A stretch of DNA of 64,000 nucleotides. Origin: Kineosporiaceae bacterium SCSIO 59966. Its GTDB lineage: Bacteria > Actinomycetota > Actinomycetes > Actinomycetales > SCSIO-59966. Where the stretch lies: contig CP052876.1 in NCBI GenBank assembly GCA_020881835.1, positions 2,294,001 through 2,358,000 of the forward strand, in the 5' to 3' direction. A model generated the notes under the pieces. That model was not told the origin of the DNA and did no database searches. It saw only the letters and a program-made list of their open reading frames with translations. The position numbers and the translations under genes were made by a program. Shown in pieces: positions 30,273 through 40,197 of the stretch (position 1 is the stretch's first letter; each line of letters begins with the position of its first letter).

Positions 30273-31058
30273 TCAGTGCTCGTCGGCCAGGGAGCCGGCG
30301 ATGTACAGCGCGGTCAGCAGGACGAACACGTACGCCTGCAGGAACTGGACCAGCAGCTCGAAGAACGTCATGACGATGGCCATGACGAACGCCGCGACGC
30401 TGCTGAGGTTGACGAACAGGTTGCCCCCGTGCAGGAGCATGTACTCGCCGCCGAGGATGAACACCAGCAGCAGCATGTGGCCAGCGAACATGTTGGCGAA
30501 CAGTCGCATCCCGAGCGTCAGCGGCCGGGTGATGAAGAAGGTCATCAGCTCGAGCACGTAGACGAACGGGGAGATCCAACCCGGGATCCCCGGCGGCATG
30601 AGGCCCTTGAAGTAGCCGCCGAGGCCCTTCCGGCGGATGCCGACCGCGTGGTAGACGACGAACGTGACCAGGGTGACGGCGATCGCGAAGCCGATCCGGC
30701 TGAACGTCGGGAACTGGATCGGAGGCAGGACGCCGAACCAGTTGTTGACGAGGATCAGCAGGAACTGGGTGAGCAGCAGCGGCAGGAACGGCCGGAAGTT
30801 GCGGCTGCCGAGGATGTCGATCGCGACCGAGTTCCGGACGAAGTTGTAGACGCCCTCCCCGGCGAACTGGAGCTTGCCGGGGACGACGGCCATCCGCCTG
30901 GCGACGGCCGTCATGAACCACGCGATGAGCACGACGGAGATGGCGATGACGAACATCGACCGCGTGACCGCGAACGCGCCGTCGCCGATGAGCGGCTGCC
31001 AGAAGTCTCCGGGCGTCGGCGGGTTGAAGCCTTCCGCGGCGAGCACAAGCGGGCTCAC
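30273..31058 (-). CDS. atpB: Fo ATP synthase a subunit
   Basis: A 261-residue membrane protein with about six helices. The essential Arg lies in [14 protein letters not shown] and the [21 protein letters not shown] block is the conserved last helix pair. The GTG start gives [20 protein letters not shown]. It forms the proton half-channels facing the c ring. Confidence 0.96.
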   Translation of the reverse strand: MSPLVLAAEGFNPPTPGDFWQPLIGDGAFAVTRSMFVIAISVVLIAWFMTAVARRMAVVPGKLQFAGEGVYNFVRNSVAIDILGSRNFRPFLPLLLTQFLLILVNNWFGVLPPIQFPTFSRIGFAIAVTLVTFVVYHAVGIRRKGLGGYFKGLMPPGIPGWISPFVYVLELMTFFITRPLTLGMRLFANMFAGHMLLLVFILGGEYMLLHGGNLFVNLSSVAAFVMAIVMTFFELLVQFLQAYVFVLLTALYIAGSLADEH

Positions 31059-31134
31059 ACCATCTCCTCGCGAGGGTTCAGGCGGTGCTGGGGGGCCGTG
31101 ACGACCGGCTCAGCAGGTCCCCCCGGGCCAGTGG

Positions 31135-31371
31135 TCACCGCGTACCGTACCGGAGCCAGATGAGGTAGCCAGCCAGGGCCGTGCCGACGAGGACGCCGAC
31201 CAGCACCAGCCAGCTCGTCCCCAGCCACCGGTCGAGCAGCCAGCCGAGGAACCCGTAGCCGGCCATCCCGGACAGCAGGTACGCCGGGACGCTCCAGGCG
31301 GCGGCCGCGTCCTGTTCGGACTGCAGCCGCTCGCGCTCGCGGCGCTGCGGGTCGTCCGGTGGGCTGCTCAT
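31135..31371 (-). CDS. AtpZ/AtpI-like membrane protein
   Basis: A 78-residue protein with two membrane helices (SVPAYLLSGMAGYGFLGWLLDRWLG and WLVLVGVLVGTALAGYLIWLRYG) and a charged N-terminus. The GY/GW...LDRWLG hairpin is that of AtpZ/AtpI-type assembly proteins before atpB in ATP synthase operons. Confidence 0.82.
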   Translation of the reverse strand: MSSPPDDPQRRERERLQSEQDAAAAWSVPAYLLSGMAGYGFLGWLLDRWLGTSWLVLVGVLVGTALAGYLIWLRYGTR

Positions 31372-31401
31372 CGCGGACGGGACGGTAACACCGCACGACG
31401 C

Positions 31402-31872
31402 TCACCGGGCCGCCCCACCGATCGGCAGCCGGGCGCGGGCCAGACCGCGGACCTGCCCGACGAGCCAGGCGACCGCGCACGCCATCGCGGTGGCGGCGAG
31501 CGCGGTCGGGGACAGCCACGGCTGGTCGCGCAGACCCAGGACGACGGCGCCGAGAACGGCGACCTTGGTCGAGTACAGCGCCAGCGCCACGCCCAGGCTC
31601 ATCTCCGGGACGACGTTCCGGGCGGCACGCATGACGGTAAGGGTGAGACCGAAGAACACGACCACCAGCGCGACCCCGAAGACGGTGCCGACGAGTACCC
31701 CGGTCCCGGCGCCGGCGCCCGCGAGCACGGCGGCAACAGCGAGGGCGACCCCGCCGACCGCGGCGGTCGGCAGGAGGGCCCCCCGCAGCATCGCGAGGTA
31801 GGGGTCGGCGGCCTGCACCGGGTCGCTGCTCCCGTCGGTGGGGGTCGTCGGCGTGCTTGTGAACGCTATCAC
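31402..31872 (-). CDS. AtpI-like accessory membrane protein
   Basis: A 156-residue protein with four membrane helices after a ~25-residue polar N-terminus. Its position between wecA and atpB is that of the AtpI-like gene in many actinobacteria; family members help c-ring assembly or carry Mg/Ca. The GTG at 31872 overlaps the wecA stop as GTGA, which decides the start. Confidence 0.72.
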   Translation of the reverse strand: MIAFTSTPTTPTDGSSDPVQAADPYLAMLRGALLPTAAVGGVALAVAAVLAGAGAGTGVLVGTVFGVALVVVFFGLTLTVMRAARNVVPEMSLGVALALYSTKVAVLGAVVLGLRDQPWLSPTALAATAMACAVAWLVGQVRGLARARLPIGGAAR

Positions 31873-32966
31873 AAGCGTTCGGCGGTCCTCCCGCGCAGCG
31901 GTCCGAGGGTGAGCGCCACGGAGGCGACGATCGCGACGAGCCACAACGGCACTCCAACCGACAGCGGGACGAAGGCCAGCGAGACGGCGCCGAAGGCCAT
32001 CACCCCGGTCCACAGGTAGAGGAGCAGCACCGCGCGGGCGTGGCTGTGGCCGAGGTCGAGCAGCCGGTGGTGCAGGTGCATCCGGTCGGCGACGAACGGG
32101 GACTGCCCGGCCCGCAGCCGGCGGACCACGGCCAGGGCCAGGTCGGTGAGCGGCAGCAGCAGGACGACGACGGGCAGCAGCAGCGGGAAGAAGGCCGGGA
32201 CGACCTGGGCGTCGGAGACGACGGTCGGGTCGATCTGGCCGGTGACGGCGATGGCGGCCGAGGCGAGCAGCAGCCCGAGCAGCATCGAGCCGGAGTCGCC
32301 CATGAAGATCCGCGCCGGGTTGAAGTTGTGCGGCAGGAAGCCCAGGCACGCGCCGACGAGGGCGGCGCCGACGAGGGTGGCGAGGCTGGAGTAGTCGTCG
32401 GCGCTGGTGTCCCGGGTCAGCAGGTAGGTGTAGACGAAGAAGGCCGCTCCCCCGATGGCCATGACCCCGGCGGCGAGCCCGTCGAGGCCGTCGACGAAGT
32501 TCACCGCGTTGATGGTGACGACGACCGCGAGGACGGTCAGCACGAGGAAGGTCACCCCGGAGCCCACGGTGACCCCGCCGACCGGCAGGGACACCAGCTG
32601 GACGCCCTGCCAGGCGAGAAGCCCGGCGGCGAGCACCTGCCCGGCCAGCTTCGTCAGCGCGTCCAGGCCCCACACGTCGTCCGCGACGCCGACGAGGCAC
32701 ACCAGCGCCCCGGCGCCGAGCACCGCCCACGGGCCGCGCCCGGCGAACACCGGGTCGAGGAACGGCACCTGGGACGCCACGGCGAACGCCACGGCGACAC
32801 CTGCGAGCATGGCCAGGCCGCCCAGTCGCGGGGTCGGGACGACGTGCACGTCCCTGGCCCGCACCGGCGTCAGTGCACCGGTCGCGACCGCGAGCCGGCG
32901 GGCGAGCGGGGTGGTCAGGTAGGTGACGGCCGCGGCCAGGACGAGGACGAGCAGGTAGGCCCTCAC
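31869..32966 (-). CDS. wecA: Polyprenyl-phosphate N-acetylglucosamine-1-phosphate transferase (WecA-like)
   Basis: A 365-residue integral membrane protein with about eleven helices. The family motifs are in order: GGLAMLAG, VGVADDVWGLD (Mg site), NAVNFVDGLDGLAAG, GFLPHNFNPARIFMGDSGS and the His loop RMHLHHRLLDLGHSHA. It transfers GlcNAc-1-P from UDP-GlcNAc to a polyprenyl phosphate, starting arabinogalactan, teichoic acid or similar wall glycans. The GTG start is at 32966. In M. tuberculosis the homologue (Rv1302) has the same neighbours. Confidence 0.93.
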   Translation of the reverse strand: MRAYLLVLVLAAAVTYLTTPLARRLAVATGALTPVRARDVHVVPTPRLGGLAMLAGVAVAFAVASQVPFLDPVFAGRGPWAVLGAGALVCLVGVADDVWGLDALTKLAGQVLAAGLLAWQGVQLVSLPVGGVTVGSGVTFLVLTVLAVVVTINAVNFVDGLDGLAAGVMAIGGAAFFVYTYLLTRDTSADDYSSLATLVGAALVGACLGFLPHNFNPARIFMGDSGSMLLGLLLASAAIAVTGQIDPTVVSDAQVVPAFFPLLLPVVVLLLPLTDLALAVVRRLRAGQSPFVADRMHLHHRLLDLGHSHARAVLLLYLWTGVMAFGAVSLAFVPLSVGVPLWLVAIVASVALTLGPLRGRTAERL

Positions 32967-32976
32967 CGCAGGCGCC

Positions 32977-33630
32977 TCACGCCCCGCCGGGACCGTCGAC
33001 GTCCGGGACGACCTCGCGTACCTCCTCGAGCCCGAGCGCCCCGAGCCGGACGACGCGCAGCCGCCCGCCGGTGGCGTCCAGGATGGTCGACGGGTCGCTG
33101 CGGCCGGTCGGCCCCGCCTCCAGGTAGGCGGCGACCGAGTCCCCGAGCTGCTCACGCGCCTCCGCCGCGGTCGTCGCGGGCGGGCGGCCGGCCCGGTTGG
33201 CGCTGCTGACCGCCAGCGGACCCGTCGTGGCCAGCAGCTCGAGGGCGACCTCGTGGTGGGGCATCCGGACGGCGACCGTGCCCCCGGTGTCCCCCAGGTC
33301 CCAGTGCAGGGACGGCTGGGCCCGGCAGATCACGGTGAGCGGCCCGGGCCAGAACCGCTCGATGAGCGCCCGGACGTCGTCCGGCACGTCGGTGGCCAGC
33401 CCGTCGAGGGTGCGGGCATCCGGGACGAGGACCGGCGGCGGCTTCTCCCGGCCGCGGCCCTTGGCCTCGAGCAGGGCGGCCACCGCCGCCGGGGTGAACG
33501 CGTCGGCACCGACCCCGTACACGGTGTCGGTCGGCAGGACGACGAGCTCGCCGCGGCGCAGCGCGTCGGCGGCGTGCCGCAGACCGGTGGCACGCTGGTC
33601 GGCGTCAGTGCAGTCGTACAGGCTGCTCAC
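32977..33630 (-). CDS. tsaC: L-threonylcarbamoyladenylate synthase (Sua5/TsaC)
   Basis: A 217-residue YrdC-domain enzyme that makes threonylcarbamoyl-AMP from Thr, bicarbonate and ATP for the t6A modification of ANN-decoding tRNAs. It shows LVVLPTDTVYGVGADAF, KGRGREKPPPVLV, RFWPGPLTVICRA, GTVAVRMPHH and GPLAVSSANRAGRPP. The GTG at 33630 overlaps the prmC stop (GTGA), which fixes the start as MSSLYDCTD. Confidence 0.94.
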   Translation of the reverse strand: MSSLYDCTDADQRATGLRHAADALRRGELVVLPTDTVYGVGADAFTPAAVAALLEAKGRGREKPPPVLVPDARTLDGLATDVPDDVRALIERFWPGPLTVICRAQPSLHWDLGDTGGTVAVRMPHHEVALELLATTGPLAVSSANRAGRPPATTAAEAREQLGDSVAAYLEAGPTGRSDPSTILDATGGRLRVVRLGALGLEEVREVVPDVDGPGGA

Positions 33631-34526
33631 GAGGGTCCACTCTCCCACCGCCGGGCGCTGACGTGGCGGGGACGTCCGGTGAGGTCGGTGTGCCCGGCCG
33701 GCTCACGCCACCCGCCGCGCCGCAGCTCGGCGAGCAGCGCGGGCTGCTGTACCTCGGCGTGCTCGACCACGACGAGCCCACCGGGGCGCAGCAGCCGGGC
33801 AGCGGTGCGCAGCACGACCCGGGGGACGTCGAGGCCGTCCGGGCCGCCGCCGTACAGCGCCGCGGCCGGGTCGTGGTCGCGCACCTCCGGGTCCACGGGC
33901 ACGGCGTCCAGGGGCACGTACGGCGGGTTGGACACGACGACGTCGACGGTGCCGTCGAGGTCGCCGAAGGCGTCCGCGGCGTCACCGAGCCGCAGGTCGA
34001 CCCCGGTGCCGGCGAGGTTGCGCGCCGCCCAGGCGTGCGCCGCCGGCTCGAGCTCGACGGCGTGCACGACGGCCTGGGGCACCTCGTGGCTGACGGCGAG
34101 GGCGATGGCACCCGAGCCCGTGCACAGGTCGACGACGACCGGGACCCGTCCGCTCGCGACGACCCGGCGGGCCTCGGCGACGGCGACGCCGGCGACCACC
34201 TCGGTCTCGGGGCGCGGCACGAAGACCCCCGGGCCGACGTCGAGCTCGACGGTGCGGAACGCCGCTCGGCCGGTCAGGTGCTGCAGCGGCACCCGTCGGA
34301 CCCGTTCGTCGACGAGGTCGGCCAGACCCGGCGGGGCATCGGCCCCGCGCAAGGCCGCGGCCCGCAGCTCGCCGGGACGGCAGCCGAGCAGGTGGGCGGC
34401 GAGCGCCTCGGCGTCCTGGCGCGGCGTGGCGACCCCCGCCTGCGCCAACCGCGCGGTGGCCCGGCGCAGCGCGACGTCGAGCCGCTCGGCCGTCGGCCCT
34501 CGGAGCGGGTCAGCCGACGCGGTCAC
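33627..34526 (-). CDS. prmC: Peptide chain release factor N5-glutamine methyltransferase
   Basis: A 299-residue SAM enzyme. The N-terminal helical domain includes [14 protein letters not shown]; the [30 protein letters not shown] block and [16 protein letters not shown] bind substrate and SAM, and [11 protein letters not shown] is the Gln-methylating NPPY motif. It methylates the GGQ Gln of release factors, and its gene directly follows prfA, overlapping it by 17 bases. Confidence 0.95.
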   Translation of the reverse strand: MTASADPLRGPTAERLDVALRRATARLAQAGVATPRQDAEALAAHLLGCRPGELRAAALRGADAPPGLADLVDERVRRVPLQHLTGRAAFRTVELDVGPGVFVPRPETEVVAGVAVAEARRVVASGRVPVVVDLCTGSGAIALAVSHEVPQAVVHAVELEPAAHAWAARNLAGTGVDLRLGDAADAFGDLDGTVDVVVSNPPYVPLDAVPVDPEVRDHDPAAALYGGGPDGLDVPRVVLRTAARLLRPGGLVVVEHAEVQQPALLAELRRGGWREPAGHTDLTGRPRHVSARRWESGPS

Positions 34527-35604
34527 CGCTACCCGCCTGCTCCAGGCGCGCGGCCTCGTCGGCGTCCACGCAGGACTGCAGCACCGGGTCGAGGTCGCCG
34601 TCCAGGACCTGGTCGAGGTTGTAGGCCTTGAACCCGGTGCGGTGGTCGCTGACCCGGTTCTCCGGGAAGTTGTACGTGCGGATCCGCTCGGACCGGTCCA
34701 CGGTGCGCACCTGCGAGCGGCGGGCGGCGGCCGCCTCGGCGTCCGCCGCGGCGCGAGCCTCGGCGAGCAGCCGGGCGCGCAGGATCCGCATCGCCTGCTC
34801 CCGGTTCTGCAGCTGGCTCTTCTCGTTCTGGCAGGAGACGACGATCCCCGTCGGCAGGTGGGTGATCCGCACCGCGGAGTCGGTGGTGTTGACGCTCTGG
34901 CCGCCTGGCCCGGAGGACCGGAACACGTCGACGCGGACGTCGTTCGGGCCGATCTGCACCTCCTCGTCACCCTCGTCGGTCTCGGGCATGACGAGGACGC
35001 CGACGGCCGAGGTGTGGATGCGGCCCTGGGACTCGGTGACCGGGACCCGCTGCACCCGGTGCACGCCGCCCTCGAACTTCAGCCGCGCCCACACCCCCTC
35101 GCCGGGGCCGGGGGCCCCGCGGGAGCGGACTGCCAGGACGACGTTCTTGTAGCCGCCGAGGTCGGACTCGGTCGCGTCGAGCACCTCCGCGCGCCAGCCG
35201 CGGCGCTCGGCGTAGCGCAGGTACATCCGTACCAGGTCGCCGGCGAACAGGGCCGACTCCTCACCGCCCTCCCCGGCCTTGACCTCCAGGAGCACGTCCC
35301 GGTCGTCGTCCGGGTCGCGCGGCACGAGCACCCGGCGGAGCCGCTCGGCGGCGTCGTCCCGGGCCTGCTCCAAGGCGGGCACCTCGGCGGCGAACCCCTC
35401 GTCGTCCGCGGCCAGCTCGCGGGCCGCGGCGAGGTCGTCCTCGGCGGCGCGCCACCGGTCGTAGGCGGCGACGACGGCGCCCAGCTCGGCGTAGCGCCGG
35501 CCCAGGGTCCGCGCCCGGCGGGCGTCGGCGTGCACGGTCGGGTCGGCGAGCGCGTGCTCGAGCCGGGCGTGCTCCTCGAGCAGACCCTGGACCGACTCGA
35601 ACAT
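34510..35604 (-). CDS. prfA: Peptide chain release factor 1
   Basis: A 364-residue factor that reads UAA and UAG. The GGQ loop [26 protein letters not shown] hydrolyses peptidyl-tRNA, and [22 protein letters not shown] is the RF1 family core. The ATG at 35604 is chosen by the AGGAG site six bases upstream and the length of RF1. Confidence 0.97.
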   Translation of the reverse strand: MFESVQGLLEEHARLEHALADPTVHADARRARTLGRRYAELGAVVAAYDRWRAAEDDLAAARELAADDEGFAAEVPALEQARDDAAERLRRVLVPRDPDDDRDVLLEVKAGEGGEESALFAGDLVRMYLRYAERRGWRAEVLDATESDLGGYKNVVLAVRSRGAPGPGEGVWARLKFEGGVHRVQRVPVTESQGRIHTSAVGVLVMPETDEGDEEVQIGPNDVRVDVFRSSGPGGQSVNTTDSAVRITHLPTGIVVSCQNEKSQLQNREQAMRILRARLLAEARAAADAEAAAARRSQVRTVDRSERIRTYNFPENRVSDHRTGFKAYNLDQVLDGDLDPVLQSCVDADEAARLEQAGSGDRVG

Positions 35605-35650
35605 GCTGGCTCCTCTGGGTGGGACGCCCTCACCGGGCGCGACGACGACG

Positions 35651-35692
35651 ACGGCGCCGGCACCCCCCGGGTCGGGGGCGTGCCGGCGCCGT
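35651..35692 (-). terminator. Perfect 13-bp inverted repeat between rpmE and prfA
   Basis: ACGGCGCCGGCAC (35651-35663) pairs perfectly with 35680-35692; inside, CCCCCC faces GGGGG to lengthen the stem. There is no T run. It lies 8 bases after the rpmE stop, so it could end or attenuate the rpmE transcript before prfA. Confidence 0.65.
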
Positions 35693-35699
35693 GAGGTCG

Positions 35700-35930
35700 C
35701 TACTTGTCGTCGCCGGAGGCCACGGTCCTCTTGCCGTAGCGGGCCTGGAAGCGGGCGACCCGGCCGCCGGTGTCCATGATCTTCTGCTTGCCGGTGTAGA
35801 AGGGGTGGCAGGCGCTGCAGACGTCGGCGTGGATCTGACCGCTCTTCGCGGTGCTGCGGGTGGTGAACGTGTTCCCGCAGGTGCAGGTCACCTCGGTCAC
35901 CACGTAGTCCGGGTGGATGTCGCTCTTCAC
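35700..35930 (-). CDS. rpmE: 50S ribosomal protein L31, zinc-binding type
   Basis: A 76-residue protein with the four Cys of the C+ form: [14 protein letters not shown] and [16 protein letters not shown]. The C+ form holds a Zn ion and is usually replaced by a C- paralogue under zinc starvation. It sits between rho and prfA as in most actinobacteria. Confidence 0.96.
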   Translation of the reverse strand: MKSDIHPDYVVTEVTCTCGNTFTTRSTAKSGQIHADVCSACHPFYTGKQKIMDTGGRVARFQARYGKRTVASGDDK

Positions 35931-36062
35931 AGGGGCTCCTTCGGTGTGGAGGTCGCCGGGTCGCGACGCCGAGCGCGCACGCGTGAACCGGAACCGTCGT
36001 CCAGTGTGCCAGAGGGACCGGCACGCTCCCCAAACGCACGGGGCGCGGCCGGCCTTCCCGGG

Positions 36063-37868
36063 TCAGTCGTCGTCGCCCTTGCCGGCGATCGGCGTCGTCT
36101 TCTGCACCTGCATGAGGAACTCGGTGTTGCTGCGGGTCTCGCGCAGCTTGGACAGCAGCAGCTCCAGCGCCTGCTGGGAGTCCAGCGCGGACAGCACCCG
36201 GCGGAGCTTCCAGATGATCTGCAGCTCCTCGCGGCCGAGCAGGATCTCCTCGCGGCGGGTGCCCGAGGGGTTGACGTCGACGGCGGGGAAGACCCGCTTG
36301 TCGGCCAGCCGCCGGTCCAGCCGCAGCTCCATGTTCCCGGTGCCCTTGAACTCCTCGAAGATGACCTCGTCCATCTTCGAGCCGGTCTCCACCAGCGCGG
36401 TGGCCAGGATGGTCAGCGAGCCGCCGTTCTCGATGTTGCGGGCGGCGCCGAAGAACCGCTTCGGCGGGTACAGGGCGCTGGAGTCCACGCCGCCGGAGAG
36501 GATGCGGCCCGAGGCCGGTGCGGCGATGTTGTAGGCACGGCCCAGGCGGGTGATGGAGTCGAGCAGCACCACGACGTCGTGACCGAGCTCGACGAGGCGC
36601 TTGGCCCGCTCGATGGCCAGCTCGGCGACCGTCGTGTGGTCGTCGGCCGGACGGTCGAAGGTCGAGGCGATGACCTCGCCCTTGACCGTCCGCTGCATGT
36701 CGGTGACCTCCTCGGGGCGCTCGTCGACGAGCACGACCATGAGGTGCACCTCGGGGTTGTTGACGCTGATCGCGTTGGCGATCGCCTGCAGCACCAGGGT
36801 CTTACCGGCCTTGGGCGGGGAGACGATGAGCCCGCGCTGGCCCTTGCCGATGGGGGCGACCAGGTCGATGATCCGCGTCGTCAGGATCCCCGGCTCGGTC
36901 TCCAGCCGCAGCCGCTCCTGGGGGTACAGCGGGGTGAGCTTGCCGAACTCGACCCGCTGACGGGCCTGCTCCGGGGTCATGCCGTTGACGGTGTCGAGGC
37001 GGACGAGCGGGTTGTACTTCTGCCGCCTGTTCTCCGGCTCGTTCTCCCGGGGGGCGCGCACCGCGCCGGTCACCGCGTCACCCTTGCGCAGGCCGTTCTT
37101 CTTGACCTGCCCGAGGGAGACGTAGACGTCGTTGGGGCCCGGCAGGTAGCCGGACGTGCGGACGAAGGCGTAGTTGTCGAGGACGTCGAGGATGCCGGCC
37201 ACCGGGACGAGGACGTCGTCCTCGGACACCTCGGGGACCTCGTCGGGCAGCTGGTCGGTCCCGCGGCCGCGGCGCTTGCGGTCGCGGTACCGGCCGCGGC
37301 GCCGGCGGCCGCCCCGCTCGTCGTCGTCGCCGTCCGGACCGTGCTGGCGGTCGTTCTGCTGGCGGTCCTGCTGCTGGCGGTCCTGCTGCTGCCGGTCCTG
37401 CTGCTGCCGGTCCTGCTGCTGCCGGTCGTTCTGCTGCCGCTCCTGCTGCTGGCCGGTCCGGCCCTGCGGGCTGCGCTCCTGCTGCACACCGTTCTGCGGG
37501 GCGCCGCCCTGGGGGGCGCCGCCCTCCGGGGCGCCGTTCTGCGAGGCGCCGTTCTGCGAGGCGCCATTCTGTGAGGCGCCGTCCCGGTGGGTGCCGTCCT
37601 GCTGGTCGCCGTCCTGCCGTCGTCCGGCGTCGGGAGCCTCGGCCTGGGACCGCTGGGCCGGCGTCCGCCGGACGGCGTCCCCCCGGTCAGCCGGCGGCTG
37701 CCCGGCCTGGTGCGCACGGATGGCCTCGAGCAGCTCGCTCTTGCGCATGCGCCCGGTGCCGCGCACGCCCAGCTCGGAGGCCAGCGCCTGCAGCTGGGGC
37801 AGACGCAGCGTCGACAGGCTGGGGCTTGCCGCCGCGGAGCTCTCGACGGTCTCGGTGGTGTCTGTCAC
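36063..37868 (-). CDS. rho: Transcription termination factor Rho with Q/N-rich inserted region
   Basis: A 601-residue Rho helicase. Residues 1-50 form the N-terminal domain ([34 protein letters not shown]). Residues ~58-205 are an actinobacterial inserted region: repeats of GASQNG/GAPQG, then repeats of RQQQD and RQQND, then an Arg-rich stretch ([16 protein letters not shown]). The RNA-binding and ATPase core follows: Walker [50 protein letters not shown]. It unwinds RNA to end transcription, including at genes without hairpins. Confidence 0.96.
   Translation of the reverse strand: MTDTTETVESSAAASPSLSTLRLPQLQALASELGVRGTGRMRKSELLEAIRAHQAGQPPADRGDAVRRTPAQRSQAEAPDAGRRQDGDQQDGTHRDGASQNGASQNGASQNGAPEGGAPQGGAPQNGVQQERSPQGRTGQQQERQQNDRQQQDRQQQDRQQQDRQQQDRQQNDRQHGPDGDDDERGGRRRRGRYRDRKRRGRGTDQLPDEVPEVSEDDVLVPVAGILDVLDNYAFVRTSGYLPGPNDVYVSLGQVKKNGLRKGDAVTGAVRAPRENEPENRRQKYNPLVRLDTVNGMTPEQARQRVEFGKLTPLYPQERLRLETEPGILTTRIIDLVAPIGKGQRGLIVSPPKAGKTLVLQAIANAISVNNPEVHLMVVLVDERPEEVTDMQRTVKGEVIASTFDRPADDHTTVAELAIERAKRLVELGHDVVVLLDSITRLGRAYNIAAPASGRILSGGVDSSALYPPKRFFGAARNIENGGSLTILATALVETGSKMDEVIFEEFKGTGNMELRLDRRLADKRVFPAVDVNPSGTRREEILLGREELQIIWKLRRVLSALDSQQALELLLSKLRETRSNTEFLMQVQKTTPIAGKGDDD
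37335..37580. repeat. 15-bp tandem repeats inside rho
   Basis: Two arrays: 37342-37450 repeats a 15-base CTGCTGCCGGTCCTG unit (coding [10 protein letters not shown]), and 37495-37575 repeats a GGCGCCGTTCTGCGA-type unit (coding GASQN/GAPQ). All units keep the frame. Such arrays expand and contract by slippage, so length should vary between strains. Confidence 0.85.
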
Positions 37869-38057
37869 GAAGGACCCTTCCCCCTCGTCGGCGGTCCTTC
37901 AGATGTGGACCGCGGGTGTCCGGCCGAATCGCCGGGTACGGGAACAGCCACGCTGGGGACGCCGGGGCGACGTCCACGGTGGCGCTGATGCACGGGGCCG
38001 AGTGGCCGAGATCTCGGAGAGTTCCCGGGCCTCGAGGGCCCCGGGTGCACGATCACT
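37869..38057. promoter_or_regulatory. rho upstream region / thrB downstream region
   Basis: 189 bases without a gene. It would hold the rho promoter and leader (minus strand). A GC hairpin around CCTCGAGG (38024-38045) lies at the thrB side and could terminate or attenuate the thr transcript. No specific operator was recognised. Confidence 0.4.
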
Positions 38058-39041
38058 CTAACACCGACTGGCGTCCGGTACTTCCGCAGTCGGAGAGCCC
38101 GGCGCGCCGTGACCGGCTGCCCGGGCTCCGGTGGTCGCCACGCCGGGTCGCAGCACCTGCCAGCCGGCGGCAGCCTCGGCGGCGCGCGCGGCCGCGTCCG
38201 CGGCCTGGTCCACGGTGGTCAGCACGAGCACGCTGGGGCCGGCGCCGGAGACGACGGCGGCCAGCCCGTCGGCGCGCAGCCTGCGCACCAGCGCCAGGGT
38301 GGCGGGCATGGCCGCTTCGCGCTGCCCCTGGTGCAGGCGGTCCTCGGTCGCCGGTAGCAGCAGGTCCGGGGACCGGGTCATCGCCTCGACGAGCAGGGCG
38401 GCGCGACCGACGGTGAACGCGGCGTCCCCGTGCGGCACGGTCGGCGGCAGGACAGAGCGCGCCGTCGACGTCGGCAGCTGGTCGGCGGGCAGGCAGACGA
38501 CGGGTTCGACGTCGGGGTGCACGTCGAGCCGCACCGCCCGCCAGCGGCCGGTCGGCTCCTGCCACCCCAGGGTCATCCCGCCGAGCGCGCAGGCGGCGGC
38601 GTTGTCGGGGTGCCCCTCGATCCCGCTGGCCAGGTCGACCACGTCCTCGGCGCCGAGCGCGCCCGGCGCCAGCAGGGCCCGCCCCGCGGCGACCCCGGTG
38701 ACGATCGCGGTGGCCGAGGAGCCCAGGCCCCGGCCGTGCGGGACGGCGTTGCGGCACCGCAGCGTCAGGCCGGGGCGGCAGACCACCCCGGCGCGCTCGA
38801 AGGCCGCCCGCAGACCCCGGACGACGAGGTGGTCCTCGCCCGGTGGCAGCTCACCGGCTCCCTCGCCGTCGACCTCGACGGTGACCGGGTCACCGTCGCG
38901 CCCGACGGTCACCTCGACCTCGTCGAAGACGCCGAGGGCCAGACCGACGGCGTCGTAGCCGGGTCCGAGGTTCGCGCTGGAGGCCGGCACCCGGACGGTG
39001 ACCGAGGCGCCGGGCTCCGGCGGTGGCACCGCCGCCCTCAC
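38058..39041 (-). CDS. thrB: Homoserine kinase
   Basis: A 327-residue GHMP kinase. ATP binding is by [23 protein letters not shown], with [19 protein letters not shown] at the N-terminus and the C-terminal [13 protein letters not shown] motif. It phosphorylates homoserine in threonine synthesis. The GTG at 39041 overlaps the thrC stop (GTGA), giving a 13-residue Pro-rich lead before the conserved start. Confidence 0.95.
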   Translation of the reverse strand: MRAAVPPPEPGASVTVRVPASSANLGPGYDAVGLALGVFDEVEVTVGRDGDPVTVEVDGEGAGELPPGEDHLVVRGLRAAFERAGVVCRPGLTLRCRNAVPHGRGLGSSATAIVTGVAAGRALLAPGALGAEDVVDLASGIEGHPDNAAACALGGMTLGWQEPTGRWRAVRLDVHPDVEPVVCLPADQLPTSTARSVLPPTVPHGDAAFTVGRAALLVEAMTRSPDLLLPATEDRLHQGQREAAMPATLALVRRLRADGLAAVVSGAGPSVLVLTTVDQAADAAARAAEAAAGWQVLRPGVATTGARAAGHGAPGSPTAEVPDASRC

Positions 39042-40108
39042 TGCAGCTCCAGGGCCGCGGCGGCGGCGTAGGCGTCCACGCCGATCCGCAACGGCTCGAC
39101 GTCCCCGCCGTCCGGCGTCCGCAGGGCCCACTGGGGGTCCTTGAGCCCGTGCCCCGTCACCGTGCACACGACCCGCTGACCGGGCTCGAGCGCGCCGGCC
39201 TCGTGGCGGGCGAGCAGACCGGCGACACCGGCGGCGGAGGCCGGCTCGACGAACACGCCGTCCCGGGCCGACAGCAGCCGGTGGGCGGCGAGGATCTGCT
39301 CGTCGGTCACCGCCTCGACGACGCCGCCGCTCTCGTCGCGCGCGGCGACGGCCTGCTGCCACGAGGCCGGGTTGCCGATCCGGATCGCGGTGGCGATGGT
39401 CTCGGGGTGGTCAACCGGGTGGCCCGCGACGATCGGGGCGGCCCCCGCCGCCTGGAAGCCCCACATCCGCGGCCGGCGGGTGGCCGGGCCGTCCTCGGCG
39501 TACTCGGTGTAGCCCTTCCAGTAGGCGGTGACGTTGCCGGCGTTGCCGACCGGCAGACAGTGCACGTCCGGGGCGTCGCCGAGGACGTCGACGACCTCGA
39601 ACGCCGCCGTCTTCTGGCCCTCGATCCGGTACGGGTTCACCGAGTTGACGAGCTCGACCGGGTACGCCTCGGCGAGCTTGCGGGCCAGGGTCAGGCAGTC
39701 GTCGAAGTTGCCGGCCACCTGCAGCAGCGTCGCGCCGTGGGCGATCGCCTGGCTCAGCTTGCCCATCGCGATGCGGCCCTCTGGCACGAGCACCCCGCAC
39801 GTCATCCCGGCCGCCGCGGCGTAGGCGGCAGCGGAGGCCGAGGTGTTGCCGGTGCTCGCGCAGATGACGGCGCGGGCACCGAGCTCGGCGGCGCGGGTGA
39901 TGGCCGTGGTCATCCCCCGGTCCTTGAACGAGCCGGTGGGGTTGCAGCCCTCAACCTTGAGCCACACCTCGCAGCCGGTGCGCTCGGACAGGTGGCGCGC
40001 GGGCACGAGCGGGGTGCCGCCCTCGCCGAGCGTGACGACCGGGGCGTCCGCGCCGAACGGCAGGCGGTCCCGGTACTCCTCGATCACCCCGCGCCACAGG
40101 TGCGCCAC
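39038..40108 (-). CDS. thrC: Threonine synthase
   Basis: A 356-residue PLP enzyme that makes threonine from O-phosphohomoserine. The PLP Lys is in [18 protein letters not shown], the phosphate loop is [16 protein letters not shown], and [18 protein letters not shown] is the second conserved block. It lies 89 bases after hom. Confidence 0.96.
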   Translation of the reverse strand: MAHLWRGVIEEYRDRLPFGADAPVVTLGEGGTPLVPARHLSERTGCEVWLKVEGCNPTGSFKDRGMTTAITRAAELGARAVICASTGNTSASAAAYAAAAGMTCGVLVPEGRIAMGKLSQAIAHGATLLQVAGNFDDCLTLARKLAEAYPVELVNSVNPYRIEGQKTAAFEVVDVLGDAPDVHCLPVGNAGNVTAYWKGYTEYAEDGPATRRPRMWGFQAAGAAPIVAGHPVDHPETIATAIRIGNPASWQQAVAARDESGGVVEAVTDEQILAAHRLLSARDGVFVEPASAAGVAGLLARHEAGALEPGQRVVCTVTGHGLKDPQWALRTPDGGDVEPLRIGVDAYAAAAALELQ

Positions 40109-40197
40109 GGCTGCTCCCTCGTGCGTTCTCGCTGGTCTGGTGCGTTCTCAGTCGTTCTGAGTCAGTCTCGTCCGGCTGGTCGGGTTCGTCCGGCCAG

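Noticed and set aside
38024-38045. A GC hairpin before thrB's 3' end region as a rho leader riboswitch.
   Set aside because: Too short and no conserved riboswitch features; kept only as a note in the intergenic entry.
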